DNA of 64,000 bases, taken from the NCBI GenBank assembly GCA_021018995.1, contig CM037592.1, forward strand, positions 76,821,301-76,885,300, given 5' to 3'. The translations under genes and the position numbers were made by a program. The notes below the pieces were generated by a model. That model searched no databases, was not told where the DNA came from, and was given only the letters and a program-made list of their open reading frames with translations. Every line of letters starts with the position of its first letter. Positions within the stretch are counted from its first letter, which is position 1. Shown here piece after piece: positions 45,246-57,306 of this stretch. This stretch comes from Chloranthus sessilifolius. Its lineage: Eukaryota > Streptophyta > Magnoliopsida > Chloranthales > Chloranthaceae.

Positions 45246-45309
45246 GTATTGGTGAAACATATGCGTGACTACTTAAGAATCACTCAAAAGAGGTTATCAT
45301 TCCAAGCAC

Positions 45310-45314
45310 AGTAG
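45310..45314. repeat. Target site duplication AGTAG, left copy
   Basis: AGTAG directly before the left LTR of element 3 is repeated at 59186-59190 directly after the right LTR. Confidence 0.88.
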
Positions 45315-46720
45315 TGTTGTTGTTCTAAGTGTCCATGATTTATTTGTCTTTTGAAAACAGGTTTGCAAATGATAAATTATACTGAATCTGGAAAATAAAA
45401 AAGAATAAGAAATTTTAGCACAGAGAGAAATTAATTAACCTGCAAGATCAGGTTACAAACGCTGTAAGAAATTAGGTTACAAACGTAGATTCTCACAGGG
45501 ATAATGAATTAAGGGAAATTGCTTTAAAAATAGAAAATCTAAAGGAGTCTAATAAGTAAGGAGATCACAAGGAACCCTCAATTGAAATCCGATTGAGAAC
45601 GCACTGTTGAAAGCAACGTTTTCAAATCCTCCATTACAAATACAGCGCACAGCTTAAACAACTCTCGGATTTGTACTCTTGAATACAATTCTCACTTCAA
45701 TTACATATGTATCTCACAGTTCTCAGTTACAGACAAAAGCTAGGCTATTATAGAGGTTTCAGACAAGCTATCTGAATTGAAAATGGGGCAGCAGAAATGA
45801 AACTCAAACTCTGGATACCCAAATTGGGCAAATAGTTCATCTATTTATAGTTTTTCCCCAAGTCCATTTCAGATGCGTATTAACCAATCAGAATTGGTTA
45901 GATCCATATCAGCCAATAGGAGTCAAGAACAAGGATCCAGATCTGTTCTAGCCAATCAGAACTGATTAATCTGGTTCAGCCAATTAGGTGACAGAAGCAT
46001 CAATTCTGTTATGTAATTCTAAAATCTATTTGAGCTTCTAGAAGTTTTCGCCAAGTAATTTCATCTTTGGGTGTACACATGGAGTGGAATATGCCTTTGG
46101 TTCGTGCTCAAAATCTTCTGGAATGTCCCTGAGTTTTTTAAATGCATTGGGGCACGTGCAGAGATTACTGAATTTTCCTTGCAGATGCTGAGAATCTTCA
46201 TAATACCATTTCACACCGTTTGGAGAACTTTTCGTAAGGTACTGTATCTTCTGAAGCTCTTTTCGCACAGATCTGGTGATGTTCGCAAGGAGTTCTCTTC
46301 TTTTCGAATAGGTCAGGAATCCTTTCGAATAGTTCAGGTACTCTTCAAAAACTAAGCCTGAAGCTTTTAGTTCTTTTCACAAAGTTCAGGTTCTTTTCAA
46401 ATAGTTCAGGAATCCTTTCGAATAGCATTCTGTAATGCATTCTTCTGTTCGAATAGCTCCAAACCTCTTTCCAGATTGAAACCAAGCCTTTGTCCTCTTT
46501 AGTTTAGGCATTTTGACAGCCAGTGACGTTGTCCCTTCTCCTTCTTCCACTAGATTAGCATGAGTCATCATCTTTTTGGCACTTTTAAGCTGCTTTTAGG
46601 GTTTAGCCTGCCTTTATTGTTAGCTGTAAAACAAACGCTAAAAACACTTATTTAGTACTCTCAAAGGTTTATCAAGACTCAGGTTAAGGGGTGGAAAGTG
46701 GTATTTTCCAGTTCTCAACA
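45315..46720 (-). repeat. Element 3 3' LTR (1406 bp, internal deletion)
   Basis: It aligns to the right LTR except that about 470 bp equivalent to 57451-57922 are missing at about 45451. The TATA box is TATAAATA (45842-45849), with CCAAT boxes at 45884, 45913, 45952 and 45980 and one inverted at 45893. The TTCGAA/TTCGCA motif cluster lies at about 46040-46450. Confidence 0.9.
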
Positions 46721-46737
46721 TACCCCCAAACCTAAGC
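46721..46737 (-). other. Polypurine tract of element 3
   Basis: The coding strand reads GCTTAGGTTTGGGGGTA next to the LTR start TGTTGAGAAC. It is the same tract as element 1 apart from two or three bases. Confidence 0.85.
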
Positions 46738-46915
46738 TTTGCTAGTCCCTGAGCAAAGATAAAATTAAAAACAAAGTAAAAAGCCACTTTTGTAGGGAGC
46801 ACAGTTGCATTTAGCATATGCAACAAGCCTTTTAAACCCCTAGGTGATCCCTAATGGAGGAGTGAAGTCTCCTGAGGGTTTCAGTGAAGGTACCCACAAA
46901 CTTCTCCAATAAATC
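46738..46915 (-). other. Conserved stem-loop block next to the polypurine tract (element 3)
   Basis: GTTGCAT/ATGCAAC around TTAGCAT (46804-46824) corresponds to GGTACAT/ATGTACC around the same loop in element 1. Two base pairs changed on both sides. TTTGCT/AGCAAA and the GGAG/CTCC pair are also kept. Confidence 0.6.
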
Positions 46916-48491
46916 ATTTAAGATCCGTGCAGTTCTGTTAAACAGACTTTCATCCAATAAGATTATTCACACCTGCATCAGTCAAGCTGTAAGTGGATTC
47001 TCAAGAAAACTTCAGTTCAAAACTGAAATTCTGCTGTAATTCTTTTACCATTCACTCGATTTGTGTCAAAAAGTTTTTAAAAGAAAAATTAATGAAAAGC
47101 TTGCCTTCTATTTGAGAATCTTGCTATGATGTTACCCAAATAAGTAGATTTCAAACCCAACTCTCACCAGGGTTGTCACTCAACATACAAGTAAGAGGGT
47201 TGTACTATTTCACACAGCTCAAGAGCAGTTACAGCCCTCAAATAGGACTGTAAGCAGGAGCATAGGCATTGCTTTTCAGTTCTGAATTTACTGCTCTTTT
47301 CACCATAGATTACACAAATCCTTATCTCCATGTGACAGCTCAATCCATCTTTGATCTGTAAGGACTTTAACTTGGGTTGTAATGAGGCTTATGGGTGAAA
47401 TTTATCAAGAATAAAGGGGTGGAATGGAGTTCAAAATTGAGAAGTCAGTCAAGGTAAGGAGGTGATAGACACATCTTCTTCAATTCATCACAATTTCATC
47501 TTCTGCTTTAAATTTTCAGAGCCAAAGTGGCCATCTTTTTCTCTTTCTTTTTCAAACTTCCAATGAAATGACTTTTCCTTTTCTTTTTTTTCTTTTTTTT
47601 TTTTTTTTTTCTCAAAGCAACATTGACTGGAATGCCACATTTCTTCTGCTGATACATCATTGCCTTCAATTATTTTTCTTTTTCTTTTACCAAACTGTTA
47701 CCCAACTCACCTTTCTTCAGCTTTCTTTCCTTTACCTTCTGAATTCTCAGAGTGAGGGTTAGGCTAAATGAGGTTGATGAGGTTTCAAAGAAATCTTGAA
47801 TTTATAAAGCTCAAATGGTATGTATCACGGGCATTTTCAAAAGGTGAGGCTTTTTGAAGTTCAAGCTGTCCAAAAGGAAGCCCTACATCATGTCTTTAAT
47901 ATCATGATTGCTGTCAAGCTATTTTAACTTGGATATGTGTAACTTCTAGTGATAACAAGTAGGTTCAAACAGTCCCTAGAGCAGAAAAAAGTGCCAATTC
48001 ATACCTCCAAAGAAAATATTTCAGGCCCAAATCTCACTGGGTGTAGTTTTCTATCAAATTCCTGAGGTATATCATCACTGTTTTCTCTCTTTTTAGGTTT
48101 ATTAAAACATCAATTTTCTTTTGGACATTTTCTGACATTCACTTCATGAAAGTATTAGAATTACACTAGAAATCAATTTTAAAAAGTTTTAACTTCCTCA
48201 TTTTTCAAAACAGCAGGTGTGAAGTTACTTTATTTTCAAAAATTCTGCTGATCATAAGTTGCACTGATGTTAACTAAACTATTGGCAATTCTGCCACACC
48301 CCCAAACCTATGATGAGCAGTGACCTCACTGGTCTAGACGTGAATAAGCAAAAAGAAAAGAACAAAAAACAAAAAGCATATTGACAGAGAAGAAAGAAAA
48401 GAAATGCACAGTAATTGTAAATTAACAAAAGTCAGCAGTAAACATTAATTACACAGTACAGAACCAACAAAACAAACATGTACAAGGTATT
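46916..48491 (-). other. 3' noncoding region of element 3
   Basis: It holds a T-rich run (about 47575-47612), A-rich DNA (48355-48480) and words shared with element 1 such as CTCAAGAGCAGTTACAG. No gene is seen. Confidence 0.7.
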
Positions 48492-50889
48492 CTAATAACT
48501 AGGGTTAGAACAGGAATCATTGTTAGAGTCAGAACTTGAGTCAGTATTGGAGTCTGAGCTTGATTTAGCTTTCTCTTAGATTGTGGCTTGAAGTTCGGTG
48601 TACTCCTCAGATTTGATCTTTTTGGTGAGGCCAATATATTTTACAAGTCTATCAGACGTCAGTTTTTCTTGTGCCGGACTCTCTTGTAACATGGTGACTT
48701 TGTGCTGCTCACTCCTAACCATCTGAAATGTTTGGCTCAATAGGTCTCACATCTTATTTCTCTCAAATTCCATAAACAGCTCCAACTTTCGAATCTGTTC
48801 TTCATCAGGGGTTTTGATGTAAGTGTGGAAATCTGCAAACCCTTTAAGGACGTCGCGAAAGATGTAAGGGTTATCTTTCATAGCCCTTTTAAGAGTGGTA
48901 AAACGTGGGATGGGAATGGAGTGGTAGGGGACCATATGTATTCCAGCAGTGGGAGAAGGGGAAGATGAATTCACAAGCACTACCTCAGGGTCAGTTTGGG
49001 TGGCTTGATCAAAGACATTAAGGATGGGTGGATCTAAAACTATTACCTCCGGATCTGTTTGAGTACTTGGTCAGAAACAGAAGGTACTATGGCTACGGTG
49101 GTTGTTTGGGATGTGGAGACCAAGGTTTGGAGAATGAAATTTGTCACAGACTGGTTGTCTGTGTTGATCTGTAGTTGGGCTTGGATGGATTGGAGAAAGG
49201 TGAAGATTTAGCTAATTGTGTCAGGTGTGGGTGTGGTATGCAAAGTAGGGGCTGGTAAAATTGAGGTAGATGGTTGAGGGGCAATGGGTGAAATGGCTGT
49301 AAAGGGGGAAGTAGCCAAATGGGTGAAATGAGGAGGGCCAGGTATGGGAACAGATTCAAGCCCAATATTCTCCAAGATAGATCCCATCAAAGATGAATAG
49401 GCCTCTGTTGTGAATATCTCAGGTTCAGGGGTATGGGTGATTTCAGGTGTATGAGTTGAATGAGCAGGTGAACCTGAGAAGCTATGGAGGAGGGGAGTGC
49501 TAGGAGAGTGTTCAACAAAATCTGTGGCAATATCTTTGACATTGTTAAGTGAAATTGGTGGTGTAAATATGGCTGGAGTGGTTGGTGTAGAGGGAGAGTC
49601 TGCAATTGGGATTATGGTGGTGATGAGTGATGGGACTGCTGGAATGGGTGAAGGAATAGGAGCTGTGCTAGGTGAAGTGGGTAAGATGATGACCTCTTCA
49701 ATAATGGGTATAGCTAAAGAGTTGGGTATCTCCTCAATAGTAGTATGTTCAATGTTAGCTGCAGGTGCAATAGGTGCAGCTAAAGAGCTGGTCACCTCTG
49801 TTTCCAGTATGGCAGGTTCACTGGCAATTGTAGGGGCAATGGATGCAGCTAAAGAGCTGGTCACCTCAGGTGCAGGTATATCAGGTTCTTGAGCTGGCTC
49901 AGCTTCCTCCCTCATTCTATTCAACATCGTTTGGCTTGTAGTCCAAGCTCTCTTCCCAAAAGCATGAGGGGATACAATTTCAAATGGCTCTTGTTCATCA
50001 ATGTCAAATTTGGCCCTAAGCAGGGCTGTGATCAGCCTTCCAAATGGTATTCCAGCTATTTTCTGTTCCTTCTTCATCTTGGCACTAATGTCAGCCTTGG
50101 CTTCAAAAATCAGCATAGGGGCATTGAAGAATTGCCCTTTTGAAAAATGAAAGAGGGCCTCCAAAATGGGTGTCCTTTCCTAACTGTGCCCAGTGAAATA
50201 AAAACACCCTCTCAAAATGGAATCCATCAAAAAATATTGTGGTGCTAAGCCTCTCCTCATGATGGATTGTCCAGTTCCAACTATGCCTTGGGTTAGATGT
50301 GCAGTCATTTCTCTAAAAGAAACTGTCTCTAGTGAAGCCAAAGGACCAGCCGGATCATGCTGAAATGGTATTCCCAAGGCATTTCCAATGTCTTCATAAG
50401 TGACTGTCAAATCACAATCATCAATGAAAATTACAAGAGTTGGGACATCAGCATCCTTCTCAGTCACTTTCACCATGTTTTGGTACATAATCTCACCATT
50501 CTTGGATAAATTTTCTCTGGAAGAGGGGTTAGGATATTGCCCAGTGAAGCATCCTTGATGTAATTCAAAGATAGCTTGCATTCAGGTTTGTTTAAGAAAA
50601 AGGTTTCATCAACAATAAGCTCTGGGATCAGCTTCTGGGCTTCAATGAAAGGGTTTGGCAGTACCAAATGCATAGGAAGAGGAGGAAGCTCAAGCTCAGG
50701 ACTAGGGTCAGCTGCTGGGATGGGTTCCTCATGTCTAATTTTCTTCCCTTTCTCAATCTTATCAGCTTTATCCATCGACAGTTTCCTCTTGGCTGAGGTT
50801 TTAGCTTTTTCTTTTATGGAGGGTTTGCTAATTTTCTTAGCAGAAGATCTAGGGAACATTTTAGCCAGCGATTTTTCAGTTCTCCCCAT
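48492..50889 (-). pseudogene. Env-position ORF of element 3, broken
   Basis: The ATG at 50889 opens MGRTEKSLAKMF with a Lys/Ser-rich basic start (SAKKISKPSIKEK, AKRKLSMDKADK). A region homologous to the element 1 globular part follows: VIFIDDCDLTVTYEDIGNALGIP, SIMRRGLAPQYFLMDSILRGCFYFTG and GRLITALLRAKFDIDE. A long Pro/Ser/Thr/Ile-rich middle includes near-repeats of EVTSSLAASIAP. Then come HSIPIPRFTTLKRAMKDNPYIFRDVLKGFADF and an Asp/Ser tail ending at TAG 48492-48494. Frames change near 50500 and 49200. No signal peptide or membrane segment is seen. About 800 codons, clearly shorter than the element 1 version. Confidence 0.82.
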
Positions 50890-51605
50890 TCTAAAACTTT
50901 GTTGAATCTTACACAATGTATGCTGACACAGAAATCAACTTTGTAAAACACAAACAGAGGATATGTAAAGAAAAAATACCGAAATCTAGGGTTTTGCTTG
51001 AAATCTTTGATCGCTTGATTAAATCCACCAGGATCAGAAGCAATGGGTCCTTCTCTTCAAGCTTACTCAGAGGAATAGAAATGAAGGAAATTTGATCTGA
51101 GCTCCAAAAGCACGCAGGGATAGAAGGAAAATGGGTTTTCTGTGAAACAGGAAACTCTGGGAATGCTTTCCAATATGAAACCCTTGCTTCGAAAGGGTTT
51201 AAATATGCTTAAATCGATTTTTGCAAAGCATCTTTGATGTTTTCGAAAAGTTCAAAATAGTCCTTTTCAACAAGGAGAATTGCATCACTACCATTCGAAA
51301 AGCAAATGACTTAAGAGACAACTTTTTGAAAAGCAAAAGGCTTCAGAACAAACTATTCGAAACGTTTATCATTCTTTTCGGCTTGGTTACGTCAGATCGT
51401 TTCGAAAGAAAATTATTCTTTTCGAAATGAATATTTTCTTTGCGAATTGATTTTTCACATACTGTAAACTTCTCGAATTGAGTGTAAAACATGACTAAAA
51501 CAGAGAGATATAAAACTACGTAAAAATTACAAAACAAACACAATTAAAATACATATGATACAGTTGTTTATCATCAGATTCGTGGAGGCTCTTGATGATT
51601 GATGG
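50890..51605 (-). promoter_or_regulatory. Pol-env spacer of element 3 with TTCGAA motif cluster
   Basis: In coding direction the spacer contains TTCGAA-type words (about 51460-51190: TTTCGAAAAGAA, TTTCGAAAGA-like and CTTTTCGAAT-like), a TATTTAAA word (about 51200) and a telo-box AAACCCTA (50988-50995) about 100 nt before the ATG. The same TTCGAA words fill part of this family's LTR. There is no ORF of interest. Confidence 0.5.
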
Positions 51606-52979
51606 TCAGCAAGGCTCCAGGGTATTTTCAATGTATGGTTTGAGCCTTTGACCATTTACTTTCAAGGTTCTCCCATCACTTGGGTCCATAATTTCAACAG
51701 CCCCAGAAGGAGATGCTTGAATGACAGTATATGGCCCTTCCCATCTGAATCTCAGCTTTCCAGGAAAAAACTTAAGTTTTGAGTTGAATAGCCATACCTT
51801 AGAGCCAGCTATGAACTCTTTTCTCAGCAGATTTTTGTCATAGAAAGCCTTAACTTTTTCTTTGTAAAATCTTGCATTGGTGTATGCATCCATTCTCAAC
51901 TCCTCCAACTCAGCAAGCTGCAGTTTCCTGTGATTACCAGCAGTAGTAAGATCCATGTTCAAAGTTTTAATAGACTAAAAGGCCTTATATTCTAACTCCA
52001 CTGGTAAATGGCATGCTTTACTATAGACCAATCTGAATGGGGACATGCCAATTAGGGTTTTATAGGCTGTCCTATATGCCCACAATGCATCATTCAGCTT
52101 AAAGGACCAATCCTTTCTGTCCTTCTTCATAGTCTTTTCTAATATATGTTTGATTTCTCTATTGGAAATATCCACTTGTCCACTGGTCTGTGGATGATAT
52201 GGAGTAGCTATTCTATGAGTCACAGAGTACTGTTTCAATAGAACTTCAAAATGCTTATTACAAAAATGGCTTCCTCCATCACTGATAATGGCTCTGGGGA
52301 AACCAAACCTGGAAAAAATGTTGTCCTTTAAAAATTTCAGGACAACTCTGTGGTCATTGGTTTTAGTGGTTGTCGCTTCAACCCATTTGGATACATAATC
52401 CACAGCTACTAAGATGAAATTAAACCCATTTGAAGGAGGAAAAGGTTCCATAAAATCTATCCCCCAAATATCAAACAATTCAACTACCAAAATGGGCTGT
52501 AAAGGCATTGAATTTCTCTTGAAAATGCTGCCTAATCTCTGGCAATTCTGACAAGACTTACAGTGCTGCAGTGCATCTTTGAAAAGTGTGGGCCAATAAA
52601 ATCCACACTGCAAAACCTTTGCAGCAGTTTTGTTTCCACTAAAATGACCTCCACAGGCCTGTTCATGACACATGGAAAGTATGCTATGAAAGTTTTCTTC
52701 ATGGACACATCTTCTAATTATTTGGTATGCACAAATCATGAACAGATAAGGATCCTCCCAAATAAAATGTTTAACCTTTGAGAAGAAAAGATCTTTATCC
52801 ATTTTATTCCAGTGTTGAGGGGTCCTTCCAGTAGCCAAAAAGTTGACTATATTTGCAAACCAAGGGGTGTGTACATTGATAGCAAAAAGTTGCTCATCAG
52901 GGAAAGATTCATTGATAGGCAACCTATCAATCTCAGCAATTAGAATTCTAGACAGGTGATCTGCCACCACATTTTTCAC
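51606..52979 (-). pseudogene. Integrase of element 3
   Basis: An open stretch of 334 codons (52979-51975) holds the zinc region ([21 protein letters not shown]), Asp175 in GIDFMEP and Asp234 in IISDGGSHF. The third catalytic position, 35 residues on, is Asp270 (GQVDISNRE; codon 52170-52172) instead of Glu. After a TAG at 51975-51977 (TGG to TAG type), 51962-51606 continues in frame with GSKVWLF, WEGPYTV and NGQRLKPY. Element 3 integrase is otherwise close to full length. Confidence 0.92.
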
Positions 52980-52997
52980 ACCCTTTTTATCTTTAAT

Positions 52998-53330
52998 CTA
53001 CAAATCAAACTCCTGTAATAGGAGGATCCACCTGATTAATCTTGGTTTGGTATCCTTCTTAGACAGAAGGTATTTCAGGGCTGAGTGGTCAGTGAACACC
53101 ACAATTTGTGAACCCAAAACATATGACCTGAACTTCTCCAAGGCAAAAACAACTGCCAGCAGCTCTTTCTCCGTTTTTGTGTAATTGAGTTGTGCATCAA
53201 TCATCGATCTACTGGCATAAGCTATGACATGAGGCAGCTTATCCTTTCTCTGCCCAAGAACAACTCCCAAAGCATAATCTGATGCATCACACATCAGCTC
53301 AAAAGGCAGTGAATAATCTGGAGATTGTAG
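52998..53330 (-). pseudogene. RNase H of element 3
   Basis: [58 protein letters not shown] and [23 protein letters not shown] are all intact. One TAG (52998-53000), most simply from CAG, separates it from the integrase N-terminus in the same frame. Confidence 0.93.
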
Positions 53331-54455
53331 TGTTGGAGCTGAAATCAAACAATTTTTTAAGAATTCAAATGACTTAAGGCATTCATTATTGAAAACAAAC
53401 GAAACATCTTGGCACAATAAATGGCAAAGTGGCTTGGATATTTTACTGAAGTCCTTAATGAACCTCCTGTAAAATCCGGCATGCCCCTGAAAACTTCTGA
53501 TTTGCTTAACAATTTTAGGAGGAGGTAAATGTGTAATTAAATCAATTTTTGCTCTGTCCACTTCAATGCCCTTGTGGGAGACAACATGGCCAAGGACAAT
53601 GCCTTGGGTGACCATGAAATGGCTCTTCTCCCAGCTCAAAACTAAATTGGTTTCCTCACATCTTTGAAACACCAAGCTGAGATGATGTAAACACTAGGCA
53701 AAACTGTCTCCATATATTGAAAAGTCATCCATAAAAATCTCCATAAATTGGTCAATCATATCAGAGAAAATGGAGTACATACATATTTGAAAGGTAGTAG
53801 GAGTATTACAAAGACCAAAAGGCATCCTCCTATAGGCAAAAGTGCTAAAGGGGCAAGTGAATGTGGTCTTTTCCTGATCTTGTGGATACACAAGAATCTG
53901 ATTGTAACCAGAGTAACCATCAAGGAAGCAGTAATAAGCTTTTCCTGCTAGCTTATCTAAAATTTGATCAATGAATGGAAGAGGGAAGTGGTCTTTTCTG
54001 GTCATTGTGTTGAGCTTTCTGTAGTCAATACAGACCCTCCAACCAGTTGTTTGTCTGGTTGAAATGAGCTCACCAGAATCTGAGGTTATCACAGTAATCT
54101 CCGATTTCTTAGGTACCACCTATGTAGGTGCCACCCAAGCTGAATCTGAGATGGGGTAAATGACCCTTGCATCCAACAACTTAACAACCTCTTTCATGAC
54201 CACTTCTTGCATATGAGGATTTAGCCTCCTTTGTATTTCTCTAAAAGGTTTTGCATCTTCTTCCAAGTGAATTTTATGCATGCAAACAGCTGGACTGATT
54301 CCTCCCAAATCAGCAATAGTCCAGCCAATTGCCCTCTTATGCTGTTTCAATAGAATCAACAACTCTTCCTCCTGCTCCTCAGTGAGGAAAGAAGAAATAA
54401 TCATAGGCAATGTTTTCTGGTCTCCTAAAAACACATATTTCAAATTTTCTGGCAA
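53331..54455 (-). pseudogene. Reverse transcriptase of element 3
   Basis: Three in-frame pieces (54455-54120, 54119-53694, 53675-53331) are separated by TAG codons at 54120-54122 and 53694-53696. Motifs: AIGWTIADLGGISPAVCMHKIHLEE, GWRVCIDYRKLNTM, FLDGYSGYNQ, MPFGLCNTPTTFQ, FMDDFSIYG (FMDD at 53724-53735) and the connection [22 protein letters not shown]. All catalytic Asp residues are kept, so only nonsense changes disable it. Confidence 0.94.
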
Positions 54456-55406
54456 CTATTTCAGCTCTACATCAGGTGGGCTGAGAAAAGAAGGTAACAA
54501 AGGTACCTTGGCTGTTTGTTGAAGGGGAAGAACAACAGGTTTCCATGAAGAAGACCTTGCTGATTGATCATGAGTTCCTTGCACAGCATTAACCTCCTCA
54601 GACTTTGAGGCACAAACTATTTCTTCCACAGCATTTCTCCAAGCATCTTTAAAATATGTGGTTAAATCTTTACACTGCAAAAACTGTGGTAAAGTTTCTT
54701 CTACCAGTTCATCCAACAAATCAACAAGAAAGCATTCCTCAGAACTGAATTGAGGCTGTGTAACTGCATTGTAGACATTTAACTTTACCTTCATATTTTC
54801 AAAAGACACTTCCATAATACCAGACCTGCATTGGATGTAAGCATTGGCTGTAGCCAGGAATGGTCTCCCCAAAATGACAGGGATGGAAGTTCTGCTTTTT
54901 ATAGGTTCCATGTCCAATACCAAAAAATCAGCAGGGTAGAAAAACTTATCTACCCCTACCAATACATCCTCAATCATCCCAACTGGCTTTCTTTCAGATC
55001 TGTCTGCTAGTTGTAACACCACATGAGTGGGTTTTAACTCTCCCAAACCTAGTTTCACATATACAGAATATGGAAGCAGGTTGACACTAGCACCCAAATC
55101 TAATAAAGCCTTTTCAATGGTATGTTCCCCAATAAAGCAAGGGATTGTTGGTATTCCAGGATCTTGAAGTTTAGAAGGTGTGGTAATGGACAAAACCTGA
55201 TTAACTCTTTCCACAGCAAAGACCTTCTTGGATATCTGTATCCTAGATTGTCTTTTGTGAGTGCAAATATCTTTCAAAAATTTTGCATATGCTAGGACTT
55301 GTTTGATTGCATCAAGCAAAGGTAGATTTATCTTGACTTGCTTGAAAGTCTCCATCATTTCATCTATTTTTGTATTCCCTTTATCAAAAGGAGATGCAGA
55401 TTTCAT
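54456..55406 (-). pseudogene. Protease of element 3 with gag linker
   Basis: The 316-codon piece is uninterrupted: FDKGNTKIDEMMETFKQVKI, then the catalytic LLDLGASVNLLPYSVY with Asp kept, VGVDKFFYPADFLVLDME and SIPVILGRPFLATANAYIQC. It ends at a TAA-type stop where the frame would continue LPENLKYVFLG into RT. Confidence 0.93.
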
Positions 55407-57122
55407 GGCATGGGGAAATGGTAAATGAGGAACTAGTCCTTCATTTATAGCTTTAAAATCATCACCAGAATATTTTTAACTTTTCTGTTTTTCATTTTTT
55501 TGATTTTTCTGAGGTACATCAGTACCCCCAATGCTATCATCATGCTGCTCCTACTGCATATCTCTAGCATTTTCCTCAATTTTTTCTTCTTCCTTTTCAG
55601 TACCTACATTGTTATTTACAATTCTTCCACTTCTCAAGGTAGTTATAGCTTTTACTTCTTCATGTGAAACAGAAGTCTCTCCAACCATGAACTGTCCTTT
55701 AGGATTGTTCAAGGGTTGGCTGGGTAACCTGCCTTCCTCTCTTTTGGCCAAAGTATTTGAAAGTTGACCCAATGTTTCTTCAATCATCTTTATACTCTGA
55801 CTGTGAAAGTTTACAGTTTGAGTTAAAGACCCTAAATTCTGGAGTGAAGTTAGAACTTGGTCTTCAAAAGAAGGAGCTCTGGAAGGGGTTTGAACTGGAG
55901 CAGATTGCTGCACAGGCTGTGTCGTCTATTGTGGAATGGGCTGCTAAAAATTTGGCTTGGTATAAAAATTCTGCTGGTAAGGGTGAGCAATTTTGAAAGG
56001 CATTTGGTTCTTTGGTTGCTGCTGCTGTTGTGATTGATAATTGCCCTGGCCCCACCTTAAATTGGGGTGCCCTCTCTATGCATATTCATTAGATCGCATC
56101 TGTCCAAATGATTGGGCAGCATGAGCTTGCTCCACCACTAGATCTGGGAACTGTGGTGCAGCTGGACATTGATCATGGGAATGAGTAGGGGACTAGCATA
56201 TCAGACATGCCTCCTCCACTCTTGCAACCATGGGATTTTAAAGTGAGTCCATCAATCTATCAAACTTGGTGGTTAAATTATCCATCTTCCTTTCCAACTC
56301 ATTCACCTCATAAATCTTTCCCTTGGTGGTCTGCTGATTATTCAACCGAGCAGAGATGTCTCTTGATAAAGATTCCTGTTGAATTGAATTTTCACCAATA
56401 ACTTCAAATAGGTCCCAGACCTCCTCAACTATTTTTTGCAAATAGGTGCCTCCACAGGAAGCATCTACCATATTCTTGCCCTTTTGATCAATTCCCTGAT
56501 AGAAGCTTTGAACAGGCTACCATCGGGGAATTTGATGATGAGGACATTTCCTTAAAAGTTCTTTAACCCTTTCCCATGCTTCATGAAAAGTTTCAGTTGA
56601 GTGTTGTGAGAAGGAAACAATATTTTGTCTCAACTGGCTAGTCTTAGACATAGGGAAGTATTTGGCTAAAAATTGATATTGCAAATCATTCCAAGAAGTA
56701 ATACCGTTTGATGGCAACATGGACAGCCATGCTCTAGCTTTGTCCTTTAATGAAAAAGGAAAGAGCCTGAGCTTGGTTGCCTCTAAACCCAGTCCAGCTA
56801 TGTTGAATGTTGTACAAAGAGACAAGAATTCATCCACATGCTTGTATGAATCTTCTTTACTCAAACCATGGAAGGAAGGAAGCATCTGGATAGTTGATGA
56901 TTTGATCTCATAATTTCCTTCAACAGTAGGAAATTGGATACAAAATGGGAAATTATATGCACCAGGTGCAAAGTAATCCCTCAAAAGTCTAGGTTGCTCA
57001 CCCATAGTAGCAGTCTCAGCAAAATTCCGTGATGTTTGTCTGGTTCTTAGTAGCCTTTCAACTTCTAAATTCAGAGGGACAATCTCAGGATTGAGAGTCC
57101 TCCTACCAACCAAACAACACAA
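55407..57122 (-). pseudogene. Gag of element 3
   Basis: Capsid from GRRTLNPEIVPLNLEVER through MGEQPRLLRDYFAPGAYNFPF, IIKSSTIQ-like words, MLPSFHGLSKEDSYKHVDEF, DKARAWLSMLPSNGITSWNDL to CPHHQIPRW, then TAG at 56517-56519. The second piece (56471-56238) has CGGTYLQKIVEEVWDLFEVIGENS. The CCHC knuckle (56166-56207) is complete apart from an in-frame TAG (56193-56195) after its second Cys. The last part includes AITTLRSGRIV. The ATG of MGEQP is the first clear ATG; a start further upstream is not seen. Confidence 0.9.
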
Positions 57123-57288
57123 AAACAGAGAGTAAAATTATGCAAAGCAAACCTTCAGTATTCCTTTCAAAGTAGATTTCAGGCTTAAATGTATAGGAAT
57201 AACTGCACAGATTTAAACAATAGAACAGTTAGCACTGATGTAATAATAAATAAATAAATAACTTAGGTCTACCAATTTTAAGATCTAT

Positions 57289-57306
57289 TCCCCGGCAGCG
57301 GCGCCA
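57289..57306 (-). other. Primer binding site of element 3 (tRNA-Asp type)
   Basis: The coding strand reads TGGCGCCGCTGCCGGGGA, complementary to the 3' end of tRNA-Asp with one mismatch. Six bases (57307-57312) separate it from the 5' LTR. Confidence 0.92.

Larger units (their letters stand above)
44947..45314 (+). mobile_element. Tat-like element, segment 2
   Basis: The segment begins with the right GACTC (44947-44951), resumes the integrase frame and ends at AGTAG (45310-45314), where element 3 is inserted. Only the integrase C-terminus and about 65 bp of 3' flank are present. Confidence 0.88.

Noticed and set aside
47575-47612. T-rich run as a terminator or poly(A) remnant of a LINE or SINE
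   Set aside because: It lies within the 3' noncoding region of element 3 with no flanking duplication; the element 1 counterpart (4505-4560) is also T-rich.
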